Below, piece after piece: positions 36,200 through 49,089 of a DNA stretch of 64,000 bases. Made by a program: the position numbers and the translations under genes. How positions within the stretch are numbered: position 1 is the first letter of the stretch; each line of letters opens with the position of its first letter. A model generated the notes under the pieces. The model worked only from the letters and a program-made list of their open reading frames with translations. It had not been told where the DNA came from and searched no databases. The DNA is from Triglochin maritima (lineage: Eukaryota > Streptophyta > Magnoliopsida > Alismatales > Juncaginaceae): the NCBI GenBank assembly GCA_963682175.1, contig OY821789.1, positions 33,238,188 to 33,302,187 on the forward strand, read 5' to 3'.

Positions 36200-39100
36200 A
36201 AGGTTAATTAATTTTTTTAAAGAGTTTGTGTTTAATGGAGTTGAAGTATTCCATGCATATGCTTGGGGTTGGGGGGGTTTATATTCTTTGTAGTGAGGGG
36301 GAGCATCTCAGTTTTTTTGTTGTTGTTCAATGAACGTAATGTTTGTTTTGTTAATTATACATGATAATGAAGGGTTCAATGGATGCGCACGCATGATATA
36401 CCAAATGCGGACAATTTTAATGGGCTAACAATTATTTAAGATTAATGATAACCATGGATATTGGACATTGTTGGTATTTATTGTAAATTTGATTAAGATT
36501 CATGATATGATAATATAATATAATATAATATTATGTTTTGCATCACCAATTATGTGGAATCAGAGAACTTTTAATTTTCACTAGGAAAAGAAATCATAAA
36601 TTGAGAAGGTTGTTTTATTAATTATAAAATTAGATTGAATCCCTCCAATTGCTATAAAGCATTTAGATCATAGCATGGGACCCAACAAGCAACTAGAATA
36701 TTACAGTTTCCGCTTCGTTGCGTTGGTGTCAAAAAATATTAATACCTTCTGATTATAATATTTTGGTAGAATAATGTTCTTCTTTTGCTTTCAACTCTTT
36801 TTTTATGAGTTCAATTTTGCTCTTTCGGGTATTGATGGGAGAGAAATAAGGATTCTTGGGAATTGGTGTTTCACACTGCTCCTATTATAAATTTCCTTTA
36901 TTTTTTTTGGTGACGAAAATCATATCAAAATAAATTATAATTACTAATTCAATTTTTTAAATAATCAAAGAAATAAAAAAATTGAACACTAAGGATTAGG
37001 ACGGTTAAACTTCGGGATAGGTAGATTGCTCTGTATTTGCTCAATTTTGCTCGGATCGTGACTCAAATCGATAAATAATGAACCAGACACGAGTAAACAA
37101 TTCTGCTCGACAAACTAAACGAACCGAACACGAGTAGACAGACAGTACTTGCTCAATGCCCGATTATACATATATACATACATACATACATACATACATA
37201 TTTTTTTATTTTATGGTCTCCACAAATAACTGATGACTCAATGATTAATCAAGGTTGCGAGTTTGAATCTTGACTATTACATTTTCTCTCTCCCGCAGAT
37301 ACATTTTATTTCATGCAAGTGATTTAGTCCCACATCACCCATATTAAAATTCATCATTGATTTGTTTTTTATTTATACCGTATTGTCATTAAAATTATGT
37401 CACGTTTTAGCCAAATTGGATTTGAATGTGTCACAAAATTAAAACTTATTTATAAAGTTGACTTTGGCTCATGCTAAAAAACAACATCAAAGAAAGAAAA
37501 GAAAAGAAAAGTTAAATGTATTGAAAACCGACATTTAAATAATGGAGATGGAGCAAAGTGTGCGGATCCAAAATTTCTAAACGACGTTTCCAAATTCTAA
37601 GGGTTCAAATCAAACCTTGGTTTAGGAGTGAAACTGTTATTTACCCTTGTTTAAAGAAATGAAAGCGTGTAAAAAAATCAATTATGGTGGTGCTTAACAA
37701 ATAACAATTGAGTACAAAATAGTTGATGTTCGCATCTCTGAAATAACTTATTTATTCCAAGCTATTCATCTGAGAAACATTTAGTACCACATCGATGGAA
37801 TGGAAATGTAGACGATGAGGAGGGCCTATAAATAGAAGTGGGTGTGACTTAGAAAATGCATATTTGTGTTTGAGGATATTATTGAGGTCCGTCAATTAAT
37901 TGTTGAAAATTATTTGCAAATCCCTCTAAATTATTGGAACTTTAACTCATGCAATATTATAATTTGAAAAATAGACCTCTGTGACTGTGCTAAAATCCAT
38001 TGCGCAAAGATCCTTTTTTTAGTTGGACGATTCCAACAAGCATTATGTCTTTGACATGTTTGATTAATTAGTAGATTAATTATGGTATTAAGTATAAGTA
38101 ATTGATATTTTAGCACTAGTAGGGTTCAGATTTGGGCAGGTTAGTAGTGAGATTACTTGGGATAAATACTAGACATATTTAGGTTTGGAAAAATATGTTG
38201 GGATTTGACGCATATGCAAGCTTACTTTTGCATCTTTGCCTCTTCACTCTTCACATATAATATACTACTTCTAAAAATTGGACTGCATTTCCTTCTCATC
38301 CCTATTAACATTAAAAACTCTAAGTATATATGTTTTATGTGTATTTAAAGTATATATGTTCTCTTTAGTTTGAAAAACCAAAAAATGTTTTTATGGGTCA
38401 CAATATCTTAAATATTTTCGAAAAAATATAAATTTAAAGTTTAAGTCCACATTTAATTAAATGTACATGTATATAGTACATGATAGCTATATTTTTTTAT
38501 ATACAAAAACTTCTAAATTTGTGAATTGCAAGTTCAATACTTCTTTGTAGAAGGAAACATATAACCACCGAGAACTTAAAATAATGAAAACACAAATAAG
38601 AAGAAATGGAGTTTAGATACTTTATCCTACAAGTAGTGGACACCTAGAAAGTTGGCTTGGAAGGATGAGCTGGGAAGAGGGACTTTTGAAGGACATCTGT
38701 GAAAACAAGATATTTATTTTTTATTATTCTAATGAATAGAAGACAAATCTATTCATGACTTCTTAGAATCCATCTATGTATCTACCAACTTATTTATTAA
38801 ATTTGATCTACATATGCATCTCAAAATTAAGAAGAAGAGTGCACGACCAAATCACAACTAACAAGTACTAATCACCAACTCTTCGCCAAATTCAAATAAG
38901 TCACTAATTTCCTCACTCAAATAAGGCTTCTAAATTCATAAATGGACGTCATGAAGATACCTTACCCCATTTACATCTTTATATCACCCAACAACAAGAG
39001 CAATTCCCAAGTTAGTCTCGACTCTTGAATAAGAAAAAGCAACCATACCAGATTTCTTTAATGTTACAAAAATTGAAAAGTACTTTGTTATTTCAAGACA

Positions 39101-40554
39101 TCTAAAAGACGACAATGTAATTGTACCATGATAAATCACTAAAGCAATAATTGTTTCTTAATCTCTTCTTCAAGTTGATCGGCCGGATATAGTTAGGATA
39201 CAGTTGATCCACCTAAGTTAATTGGGTAAACGGTGCAGGACGTGGTGAGGCAATAAAAAAGATAACCGCTGCTCGCTCCACCTAACGATGGGTTAGGCAT
39301 GTGCGAGGCCGGGTTACGTTGATGACTCTTTAGACTTTGTATTTTTATGAATTAGATCTTGTAGAATAATAACAAATTCATATATATATTACCAAAAAAA
39401 TATTGGTAACAAAAATACATATCAAATTATCAAGTTTCACCACATATAAACATTGTAATTTGATTAAGTTGGGTTTAAAGTCCTAATATTAAACACTTAA
39501 CTATATATTTATAGCATAATTTTTATATTTATTAAATAATAGCTATATTTTAAATGGGTGGTAAGTTAGTAGGTGTGTGCTGAGAAACAATCGCAATCCG
39601 CCTCTTTTATTAAGTGGGTTGATGGTTTTATTGAGTTGTGATTTTTGGGCCACAACCTGCCATATGTAGGGCAGGATGGAGTGGTGCAATGGGTTAAACC
39701 CGCTACAACCCTAGATATAGTCCGGGAAAATTGATTGGAAAAATAATACGAAACAAAAGAAAAAGAGAGATCAAGTCCTAGTTACCACAAGACAAGTTTT
39801 AATCTAACTTTACTTAATATGCATCTCACATATAATTTAGCTTCATAATGGTTCTCGCCAAACATGTTGAATGGAATGGATGATAATTAAACTACAAATC
39901 AATAATTATATCTACAATAATCGGTAAATCTCTAATCTTGAATAGAAGTCCCACAAATTTGTTGGTGAATTTGCAAGAAGATACCAAACTCCAAAGAAAT
40001 TGCAAAATTGTTTGATAATTTAGAGAAATTGTACAAAAGTTTGAAAGTTAGCCATATTGTGTTGAGTAAACTGTATCTCGACCTGACTGTATAATCGAGA
40101 AGACTATACAAAACCGTTATCTTATTAAATAATGAAATCGAAAATCCATTAGACTTGAGCAAACTCCACATTCAAGGTCATAATAAAATTAAAAAAATGG
40201 CAAAGTTATTCAGAAATCAAAACACATTTACAAAAAAAGTACCAAACATAATAATTTATCCATTATTAAAGTAATAATTGGGAAGAATTAATGATTCTAA
40301 TAAGGCTACCCCACGTGTCCAAAGAGATCGACATAAGCACTTACTATCACAATTCACAACTACCTTGTGATGATATCATCCAAGTCACCAACATAAATAA
40401 TAAAAGCAACCACATTAAATAATCCACAATGTCATCTTGATCCTTTTGGGACCATCCCCCACCACCCAAGCAATTGGTCACATGCAAGCCTAAATACATA
40501 GAAAACAAATAAAAATTAAGAATACATAATTGGAACAACAACAACATGTGGAGA
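36200..40554. other. Intergenic repeat-rich stretch without a recognised gene
   Basis: Contains a short ATAC microsatellite (37170-37199) followed by a tRNA-like block (AAGGTTGCGAGTTTGAATCTTG, 37251), possibly a SINE relic. At about 39180-39365 there is a GC-richer block (GGATATAGTTAGGATACAG ... GAGGCCGGGTTACG) resembling a non-LTR retroelement 3' end. The rest is AT-rich. Confidence 0.4.
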
Positions 40555-41032
40555 AATTAAGAATGAGATTTTTACGTATGTGCACTTGCAAAGATGGCTT
40601 GTTAGACGTTTGCTCCCGTATAGTTTTATATTTTCCATGTGCACATGCAAACACCACTAATTTCGTCTATGCACATGAGCCCGACGCCCGTTAGTTTTTA
40701 GGTGACGCCGTTACCATAACTTTAACCCCGTCACCATCTTCCCCCTAATCCCTCTTCCTTTTCTCCAAATCCCTTCCCCCTAATCCCCTTCCTTTTCTCT
40801 GAAACCCTTCCGCCGAAATCACAGTCATCTTCCATCTCCTCCAAAACCCACTCCACTCCGGCTCCCGAAGGAAGTACACCATCTCCCCCAAAACCCAGTC
40901 CACTTCCACTCCGACTTCTCCATCGATCTGTCCGACGATATCTCCAGCGAATCTACTTTTTTTCGCCAAGTTCGTTTACTCCGGCCTCATCCCGTTGCCC
41001 AATCGGTTCATGCCCGACAAACCGAAATCGCA

Positions 41033-41580
41033 ATGTCATCTTCCTCCGACTGCTCATCGATTCCTCTGACCAACATTCCCCTGCAAATGCGGACTTCGAG
41101 CGAAGATCCAAGTGTCCAACAAGCAAATCTCATTTGGGCGTCGGTTCTGGGTGTGCCCTGCGGATTTCAAGGCATGATTTTAATTTTTCTCCTCCTTTGT
41201 AGTTTATATGTAATGTTGGCCCGAAGGTGTTCGACGATCTTTCTGAGCGGATGCCATATTTTAGATTCAGTTTGGATAGAATGAGATAGAATTTTTGATC
41301 AATAATCCATTGTTTTTTGTAGAGTTCAAATTCGTGCGACTTTTTTAGGTGGTTCGACCAAGATATGAAGATGGAAAATTTTAATTTCATTCATGTGAAG
41401 ATGAAGTGTTACTTGGACGAGCTTCTGAATCTCACTATTCGGGTCGGGGAGATGCATGTGTTGCTTCATGAAGTGAAGCAAAATGTGGAGAATGTGAATG
41501 TCATCGTGAAGAAGGCCGACATGTTTCTCTTGGTGTTTGGTGTTGTAGTCGTTGCTCTGTTCGTAAAGTTGGTCGTTTAG
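41033..41580 (+). pseudogene. GRF zinc-finger protein gene of the MULE, frame-broken
   Basis: The ATG at 41033 opens MSSSSDCSSIPLTN; then the frame must shift by one base to read the zinc finger FPCKCGLR ... GRRFWVCPADFK. A second exon (acceptor TTTTTTGTAG near 41322) gives NSCDFFRWFD. It then continues as VKMKCYLDELLNLTIRVG, a coiled-coil-like stretch, and a C-terminal hydrophobic segment (FLLVFGVVVVALFVKLVV) to TAG at 41578-41580. Order CxCG, RRFWxCP, CxFFxWFD is the GRF zinc finger, here with a C-terminal membrane-like tail. The donor after CCTGCGGATTTCAAG would be GC (GCATGA) rather than GT. Many plant MULEs carry such small GRF genes. Confidence 0.6.
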
Positions 41581-41866
41581 AATGAAATTGTTGTAGTCTT
41601 TGCTGTTATCTGAGATGTTTTTCTTATGTTATCTGAGTTGGTCGTTTAGAACGCGTATTAAGAGCAATTTGACCTGTTGATTATCTGTAATCTTATGTTC
41701 TTATGTTCGTATGTGAATGGGAGGAGATATGAATTTGATGGTGCTTTTGGTAGAGTTGGTGGTGATGAGTTGATTCATACTTTGGTCCTATGATTTTGCC
41801 AGCATCTATATTTTTTCAGCACGCAACATGATGAATTACTTGCAGCAAAAATTCAAACAGATTGCT

Positions 41867-42410
41867 ATCAAAATCTGTTCTAAACAACAGATTAGAACAA
41901 ACTAAAACCCACTCTCTCAGCCTGCTTTCTAAGCAACAAATTAGAACAACAGATTAGAACAAACAGATTGCTATCAAAATCTGTTCTAAACAACAGATTA
42001 GAACAAACAACATTTGCTTTCTAAGCCTCCACTCTCTCAGGAGCCTCCTCAATAACAATGCTCAATCATGTCTGCTATAATAACAACCTCTCATAAACTA
42101 GAACAAATGCAGGAACAATCATCAATGCAGTTGCTTTTAGAAACTGAATTACTGAATTTTACATGCATTCTCAACATCAAACACACAAAATCTAAGACAA
42201 CTGCATTTAGCATTATAGCAAACTAGAACACACGAAATTTAAGACAACTACATTCAACACTAAAGCAAATTAACATAGTCCATCGAACACAAGTTAGAGC
42301 TGCATTCAGCACTAAAGCAAATTAACATAAAGCAAATTAGAACACACGAAATCTAAGACAACTGCATTCAGCACTAAAGCAAATTAACATAGGCCATCGA
42401 ACACAAGTTA
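41867..42410. repeat. Short direct repeats inside the MULE
   Basis: AACAGATTGCTATCAAAATC with flanking bases occurs at about 41867 and 41961. A second motif, AGCACTAAAGCAAATTAACAT, occurs near 42308 and 42371, with a variant near 42258. Confidence 0.7.
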
Positions 42411-42503
42411 AAATCCCATACTCCGTTAACATAGGCAACTGATTTCGAAACTTAAGAATACAACTCAAAGTCAACTTCAAAATGAAATTAAGAAAACCAT
42501 CGA

Positions 42504-45234
42504 TCAAGGGAGACATCCACCGCTAACTTGGCCAAGCAAATCCATCATGGGTCCAGAAGTACTTAATACAAGTGGTCCAGTTGTACTGAAAGTTGTTGGT
42601 GCTCCAGAAGAACTTCCCCCAGACCTCCTATCACCCCCTATATTCATGGTACCTTGAGGCCTCCTGTTTTTTACCACAAATGCAACAAACAAAGAAATTA
42701 GTAAACTGGGCGAAATTCCATTAGTTGATCAAGTAAAATGTTTAATCACCTATCTGGGAAAGAGTGTTGATCCATAATTGGTTCCTTGCATTTCCTGGCC
42801 TGGTGTCCTAAATTCCCACGGTTCTTGCATTTGTGTCTTCTTTGTGCATTTGTTGGCTCGTCAGATGCTCTCTTCCTCTTCAATGCCGGCCTTCCAGCTT
42901 TCCTCCTGGTTTTTGGTGGCAATACAAGTCCATCTTCTTTGGCCCAGTTAGCTCTGTCTGGCATCAGACTAACGTTCACGGCGTAAGCGCGTCTGTACTT
43001 CTCCACAGTGTAATATTCGCTCACGTAATCCTCCCACACCACACCCCTAAGTGTTGAAAGCAATGCACAAACATGCTTGCAAGGCAAGCCCATGATTTGC
43101 CACATTCCACATGAACAAGTCTTCTGGCCAAGGTCAATAATACATCTCCCCTTGTCGAACGACACTTCTGGTAGAGTGTCAGTTGACCATACGACGGTGT
43201 AACTCCCCAACTCTCTTGTTGTATTATACAACCACTTCTTCGCAAGCGGTACCAAGGTTCCGGTCCACGTCTTTACCTTGCATTGTCGACTGTAAATGGT
43301 GTTCATGTACTTCTGTCGCAATGTGTCCACCATACTAACAACAGGGAAGTGCCTTGCTTCATTGATGTAGGCATTGTACGACTCACTGCAATTATTCGTG
43401 ATGAAAGGGCACTTCACATACATACCAAACTGACTCCTCGACCAAACTTTCTCCTTGTACTCCACCTTCCATATCCAGTCATATGCCGACTTATTTACTA
43501 CCTTCATTTCTGAAGTGAACGATTGAAAATCTTCATCTTTGTACGACTGAGCGACACGCCAAAGAAGGGTTTGCAAATAAGCTCCAGGGAATTTTTTCTT
43601 AAAATTCTTGTATAAGTGTCTCATACAAGTTCTATGCTCACACCCAGGGTAAGTCTTGGCAACCGCCTCCTCAAGGCCCTTACACCGGTCAGATATAAAC
43701 ACTAACCCTTCTGGTCGACCAACAACTTCCATCATCTTGTCCATGAACCACTGCCAAGAGGCCTCACTTTCAATATTTGCAACCCCAAATGCTAAAGGCA
43801 ATATACCATTGTTCCCATCGATAGCAGTCGCAGACAGTAAGACTCCACGGTACTTGTGCTTGAGATGACATCCATCTAGACCTATTACCGGTCTGCATCC
43901 CTCGAGGAACCCCTGTCTACAAGCATTCAAGCACACAAAAAGGTATTGAAATTGATTATTTGGATGAAGTTGGAATTGGATAACACTGCCAGGGTTCCGC
44001 CTCTTCAGTTCACCCACCAAACTGGGAAGTAATTCGTATTGAAGACCATCTGCTCCATGTAATTTCTGCAATGCCAATGTCCGAGCACTCCAAACTCTGT
44101 GATATGGGAGTTTCAGATGATATTCTCTCTGCAGTTGATCAGCAATATTCTTCACTGTTAGTCTCTCATCCTGCCTTAACAATCCAAGTGCTTGATATGC
44201 AATCCAGTGCTTTGTAGCCATCTTTGAAGCACAACTATTGACTGAGGAGCACGTATGTGGAGTTCTAAGTGTCTTGATCTGAAACACCTTGGACTCTTGC
44301 ATCCGAGACGCATGAATTCTCCATGTGCAATTTACCTCTTGGCACTTTGCAGTCACTTGATCCGGTTGGCTCTTGATGATATGAATTGCACTTTCAGACA
44401 AGATGCAATGTTGCAACAAGCACATTCTGAAGCATCCCACATCTGGAAAAATTGCCCCCACACATATCACTGGGTTCTTCATGTCAACATGAATTAGTTG
44501 TGGGCCATCATCGAAACTGAAGTTCAACTCTTGAAGAGGGTCATCCTCCAAAATGTCATCAACTCCGGGAAAATGACTTCTTCTTCATCAGAATCTGAGT
44601 CTCTACCTGGCGTGTATTCGGGTCCTTCTTCATCAGAATCCCTCGCAGCAGCCATGTCAACGTCATCCTTGTCTTTGATTGTGGGGTCATCATTTTGGAC
44701 TCCACGAATAGTCCTCCTGGTGGACCGTCTTAGTGGACTGACCTTTTGTGGTTGTTGTGGGGTCATATTAGTATCATGAACTTGTCCTTTTGATACCAGA
44801 ACAATTGGACATTCAGGCTCATCCACACTTCTGCTACCAGAACATGAGTCCACACGGTGTAGTCCTTCAACCCCACATTCTTCCTCCCTATTCATATCAG
44901 TTTGGGTCAAATGAGGACCCTCACCTATGACCGGCGCCGTTAAGACATTTTCTGCACTTCCAAAGATGTGCAACTTCATCTTCCGATTAACGGTCAGTAG
45001 AGTTGCCTCTAAATCCATGTCTGAATAGATGGTTTGATACTCCTTCATCTTCGGATGAGGAACCATGTAGTCAATTCTCAATACTTGGTTGACACCCACC
45101 TCAACAAACTTCTCGGTCCATCTCTGAATATCACTAAAATTGACTTTTTCAATAATGATCATCCCCTCTGCCTCTTTGAAACCCATAGCACGCCTACGTC
45201 CCTTTCTAAATACCCATTTTCCTCCAACATGCAA
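42504..45234 (-). CDS. MuDR-family (MURA-like) transposase with one frameshift
   Basis: On the minus strand, 45234-44524 encodes a PB1-like N-terminal domain (LHVGGKWVF onward) and an acidic linker. 44551-42750 encodes 601 aa: a DBD_Tnp_Mut-type zinc region (Cys70, Cys75, His99, Cys101), DDE residues Asp226 (IGLDGCH), Asp288 (ISDRCKG) and Glu390 (NNCSESYNA), the C-H motif CMRH, a SWIM finger (CSCG ... LPCKH) and a zinc knuckle. A last exon, 42663-42504, joins at DR|RPQGT through a clean GT-AG intron. The two main frames overlap near 44551-44570, where one lost base in the CCGGAG area shifts the frame. In the knuckle CKNRGNLGHQARKC the second Cys is Arg. Transposases of this type cut and paste the element; this copy is probably inactive unless the shift is a sequence error. 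Confidence 0.9.
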
Positions 45235-46177
45235 TTTAAGTTGAATATTTGTGACTTGAACATTCCTGGTAAGATGAAAACAGTGTTTCCCAAACAGATG
45301 TATTTACAATAAACATTAGGTATATTGTTTTCTTAAGTAATCAATAGTCTAATGTAACCTACACATAAAGTCAATTTCAAATAGTCTCATGAATATATAA
45401 CGCATGACAACATTGCTTGGGACACAATTTCAGATTTAAAAGAAGAAATTAAAGCCATCTACTTGAAGAAACTTCCTAATAATATGATGGTCTATGAGAG
45501 AATTGAGTTTGTGTCACTCCACAAAACCAAACAAACAGAGAATATCTAGGTTGCGTTAATAGTTTCATGCATGTTCATTTTTTCACCAATATCTACTCTA
45601 GCACAGGAGATTAACCCAAAAATTGCTATTTCCTGACAACATTTTCATCAAATCACTACAAGTGGGACGCATTCGAACACCTACCTTAGACGTCGACCTC
45701 CAAGTCCACTTCTTGTGTGCATTGTATCCAGCGGGATGAGAACAGCAGGCTTGTCGGGCGTGTCCCGATTGGGCAGCGGGATTCGTTGGAGATATCGTCG
45801 GACAAATCGATGGAGAAGTTGGAGTGGAAGTGGACTGGGTTTTGGGGGAGATGGTGTACTTCCTTCGGGAGTCGGAGTGGAGTGGGTTTTGGGGGAGATG
45901 GAAGATGACTGCGATTTCGGTGGAAGGGTTTCAGAGAAAAGGAAGGGGATTAGGGGGAAGGGATTTGGAGAAAAGGAAGAGGGATTAGGGGGAAGATGGT
46001 GACGAGGTTAAAGTTATGGTAACGGCGTCACCTAAAAACTAACGGGCGTCGGCTCATGTGCATAGACGAAATTAGTGGTGTTTGCATGTGCACATGGACA
46101 ATATAAAACTATACGGGATCAAACGTCTAACAAACCATCTTTGCAAGTGCACATACGTAAAAATCCCAATTAAGAAT

Positions 46178-46577
46178 ACATAATCTCTCTTGGACTATAG
46201 TTGGTGGTGTTGATGTGCACGCAATGTTAGATAGAATAGGTGATGAGTTAGAGTCTTTTGTCTTTTGATTTATATATATAATTTGAGTGAGTTATTGCAT
46301 GTATTCTACAAATTCCAATGGGAATTTACACGTGTGGTGTGATAGTACGTAGAACATGTATAGGCCATACATGATGTCAACATGAGAAAATTAGGATTAT
46401 GGTGATTTTTTTATTTAAAATTTTTATTTTTATTTTCGAAGATAACTTCGTTTAAAACAGCAATACAATGGTCATTTTTTTATTTTATTTAATACAAAAT
46501 AAGAATGAGTCTCATGACTATTAAATTAATTTAAAAAAAAACAAACAAACGAAACGATCAACTCGTCACATGTGATT

Positions 46578-46633
<56 letters not shown>

Positions 46634-47301
46634 ATCACCCGATTCACCCCTACGATCTTTATCACGTTCTCCCAAACGCCACCATTGCTAGTGCTCTATT
46701 AACGGGAGCTCCCATGTTAGATATTATTCACATCATGTTGTTCCACTGTCTCCTCAGCTTCTGTACATAACCTATACCTACTTACTCGCATTGGAATGGT
46801 CTCCAACTTTCTTGCTTATTGTAAAGTATAATTAAGAGTTTTACATTTAGACCCTTAGACACATATAATAGGTAAGATATAATCCATTCAGACCTAGATA
46901 GAAATAACATCAACAAGGGACTCATATTTATGATCCAAGTTGTCGATCAAATTTAATGGATTCGATAGAAAACTTCGTGAAGACAAATATAGATATGCAC
47001 ATTTGAAACAAAATGTTGCGTAGTATTTTGCAAAAGTAATTTCTAGCTAACATGTTCAATTTCTAGGACCTATTATATTGCCCTTTTAACACACATATTT
47101 ATGTAGAAGTTAAAAAAAATCATATGTCTAAAAATATACATCAAGCTTTGCCTAGACATAGCATTTTACTCATATATTTTTACAAATTCTAAATTGAACA
47201 TTGAATGATCAAACATACCCCTCTATTGCTTTGTTTGTACGAGAAAATAACCTCCCTAACACGAAATGTCTAATTAAAGAACAATACAATTCTTGTAATA
47301 G
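46178..47301. other. AT-rich spacer between two MULEs
   Basis: Includes a (TA)n run at 46587-46631. No terminal inverted repeat for the right-hand MULE was found here, so that element seems to have lost its left end. Confidence 0.5.
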
Positions 47302-48893
47302 CAAATTGTTCGGGATATGACAGAGGCACAAGCAAGGCCCCGTAACATTTTGTTGGCGGTAAAGAAGAAATTTCCGGACGATAATCCTAATCAAAGGCAC
47401 ATTTACAACTTCAGAGAGTACATGAGGAGGACGAAATCTGAAGACAGGAATCCCGCGCAGCAGTTTCTCAGAAAGGCAGTGCAGCATAAGTATTTGCATT
47501 GGATTGTGGCAGATGAAGAAACTAATGTCTTGACTCACGCATTTTTGGCACATCCGACTTCAGTTCAGTTGTTGCGTACATACCCATTCGTGATCTGTAT
47601 GGATTCGACGTATAAGACGAACAAGTACAAGATGCCTTTGTTTGAGATGGTTGGGGTTACTCCAACAGATATGAATTTCCTCGTCGGATATGCGATTTTG
47701 CAGGATGAGACCGAGTCTAGTTACCGGTGGGTGTTGGAGAGGTTGCGAGATCTGTTATTGGATATTGTTAGCCCGACAGCAATAATTACGGACCGGGAGA
47801 TGGGTCTGATGCGACCAGTGGCAGAGGTTTTTCCTGAGTCAGCTCATTTACTATGCACCTGGCATATCAACAAAGACGTGTACAACTACGCATACCACGT
47901 ATTCGGCAAGGAGAAGCAGCTTGCAGAGAGTTTTAGACGTGGAAGATGGAGGAGAGTCATGCTTTCTGATTCACAGACGGATTATGATAGAGCAGTCCGT
48001 AATCTGAAGGATTCTTACAGTTCCTGGCCAGTGCTGACGAAGTATGTGGAAGACACGTGGTTGGTGCATAAGGAAAAATTCGTGTTGAATTGGACGAATC
48101 AAGTTCTTCATTTTGGCAACACTACGAACTGCAGGGTGGAAAGTGCACATTCGGCTCTGAAAGAGTGGATCACTACATCGACTGCCGCTCTCGACACTCT
48201 TTTCGACCGCGTGAACTCGTCTATTGAAATGCAGCTGACGAATATTCGGAACTTTCTTGAAGATTCGAGACGTCGAAATTTGGCACATTACATAGGTCCT
48301 CTGTTTCAGCATATAAATGGCCGAGTTTCGCATCACTGCTTGTCGTTAATGACTCAGGAGTTGAAGAGAATGCAGGACTTAAGTGATGAAATTGAATATC
48401 GTTGTGGGTGTGCTTTCCTGACAACACATGGGATTCCTTGTGCCTGTACCATGTACGAGTGTTTCGCGTTTGGTGATGGAATTTATTTAGAGCAGATTCA
48501 TCCATTCTGGAAAACACTTGTTATCGGAGAAGGAGTCCAGATGTCAGAGTTTGTTGATCAGTCAGCACACAACACCGAGCATTTTCGGAAGCTAGTGGAT
48601 GAGATCTCGCAGAGCGATCCTGCAGTAATTCGTAGTGCCTCTCGTATTTTATACGAACAGTTGCACCCCGATCAGTCGAACTATGGAGAACGCTAAGAAA
48701 ATACTAAGGTACGAGGTCGACCTAGGGAAAAGTCGACACGTCGGGACCCGAGTGCCTTCGAGTATGCTGAGCGAGGTTGTGGTCGGTCTGGCAGTAGTGG
48801 GAGCAGGGGTCGTGGTCGGTCTGGCAGTAGTGGGAGCAGGGGTCGTCGGTCTAATTCGTCTCGATCGTCCTTGAATACGGGCACAGGATCTTC
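47302..48893 (+). CDS. FAR1-like/OTU-type MULE transposase, 5' truncated
   Basis: An exon starting after CTTGTAATAG (47301) reads IVRDMTEAQARPRNILL onward; numbering from the ATG at 47317 gives 459 aa to TAA at 48694-48696. The DDE core shows Asp96 (CMDSTYKTNKYK), Asp159 (ITDRE), Cys180/His183 (CTWH) and the Glu of NCRVESAHSALK; a degenerate SWIM finger follows (CGC ... GIPCAC). After the TAA the same frame goes on as RGRPREKSTRRDPSAFEYAE, which is what this family has next, then an RGRSGSSGS repeat coded by a duplicated 31-bp unit. So TAA looks like a nonsense change. The N-terminal half, including any FAR1-type zinc region, is missing. Confidence 0.85.
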
Positions 48894-49089
48894 TAGTATG
48901 TCGATATCTTTGTTGTTATGTTATTTAATATATATTAGTAATCTAAATGGGGTTGAATATATTATCTCCTAATTTTGTTGTTTTAATGAATTGTTATTTA
49001 CCTACCTTACAGTGTCCGGACGGGTTGACGTGGACAACTTCCCATATAATGATAGACTGCCAGGAATCATTTTGTCATACGGTAACCAC

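Larger units (their letters stand above)
40565..46167 (-). mobile_element. MuDR-type MULE, near complete
   Basis: Bounded by a perfect 10-bp direct repeat AATTAAGAAT at 40555-40564 and 46168-46177. Long inverted repeats (left about 40565-41020, right about 45735-46167) start G(A/G)GATTTTTACGTATGTGCA and match for roughly 440 bp with few differences. Inside are a transposase on the minus strand and a GRF zinc-finger gene on the plus strand, plus short direct repeats at 41867-42410. Long similar TIRs and an intact target duplication point to fairly recent insertion. Confidence 0.9.

Noticed and set aside
40513..40529. 17-bp match (AATTAAGAATACATAAT) of the left flank to the sequence right of the MULE, as an alternative target duplication
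   Set aside because: It lies about 35 bp outside the inverted repeat, whereas AATTAAGAAT at 40555-40564 directly abuts the TIR; probably a local AT-rich repeat.
42786..44779. Plus-strand open frames over the MuDR-like transposase
   Set aside because: Shadows of the long coding frame on the other strand.
49022..49068. Short exon between transposase and PMD gene
   Set aside because: It can be read with splice signals on both strands (plus: NFPYNDRLPG; minus: LSLYGKLST), so it could not be assigned to either gene.
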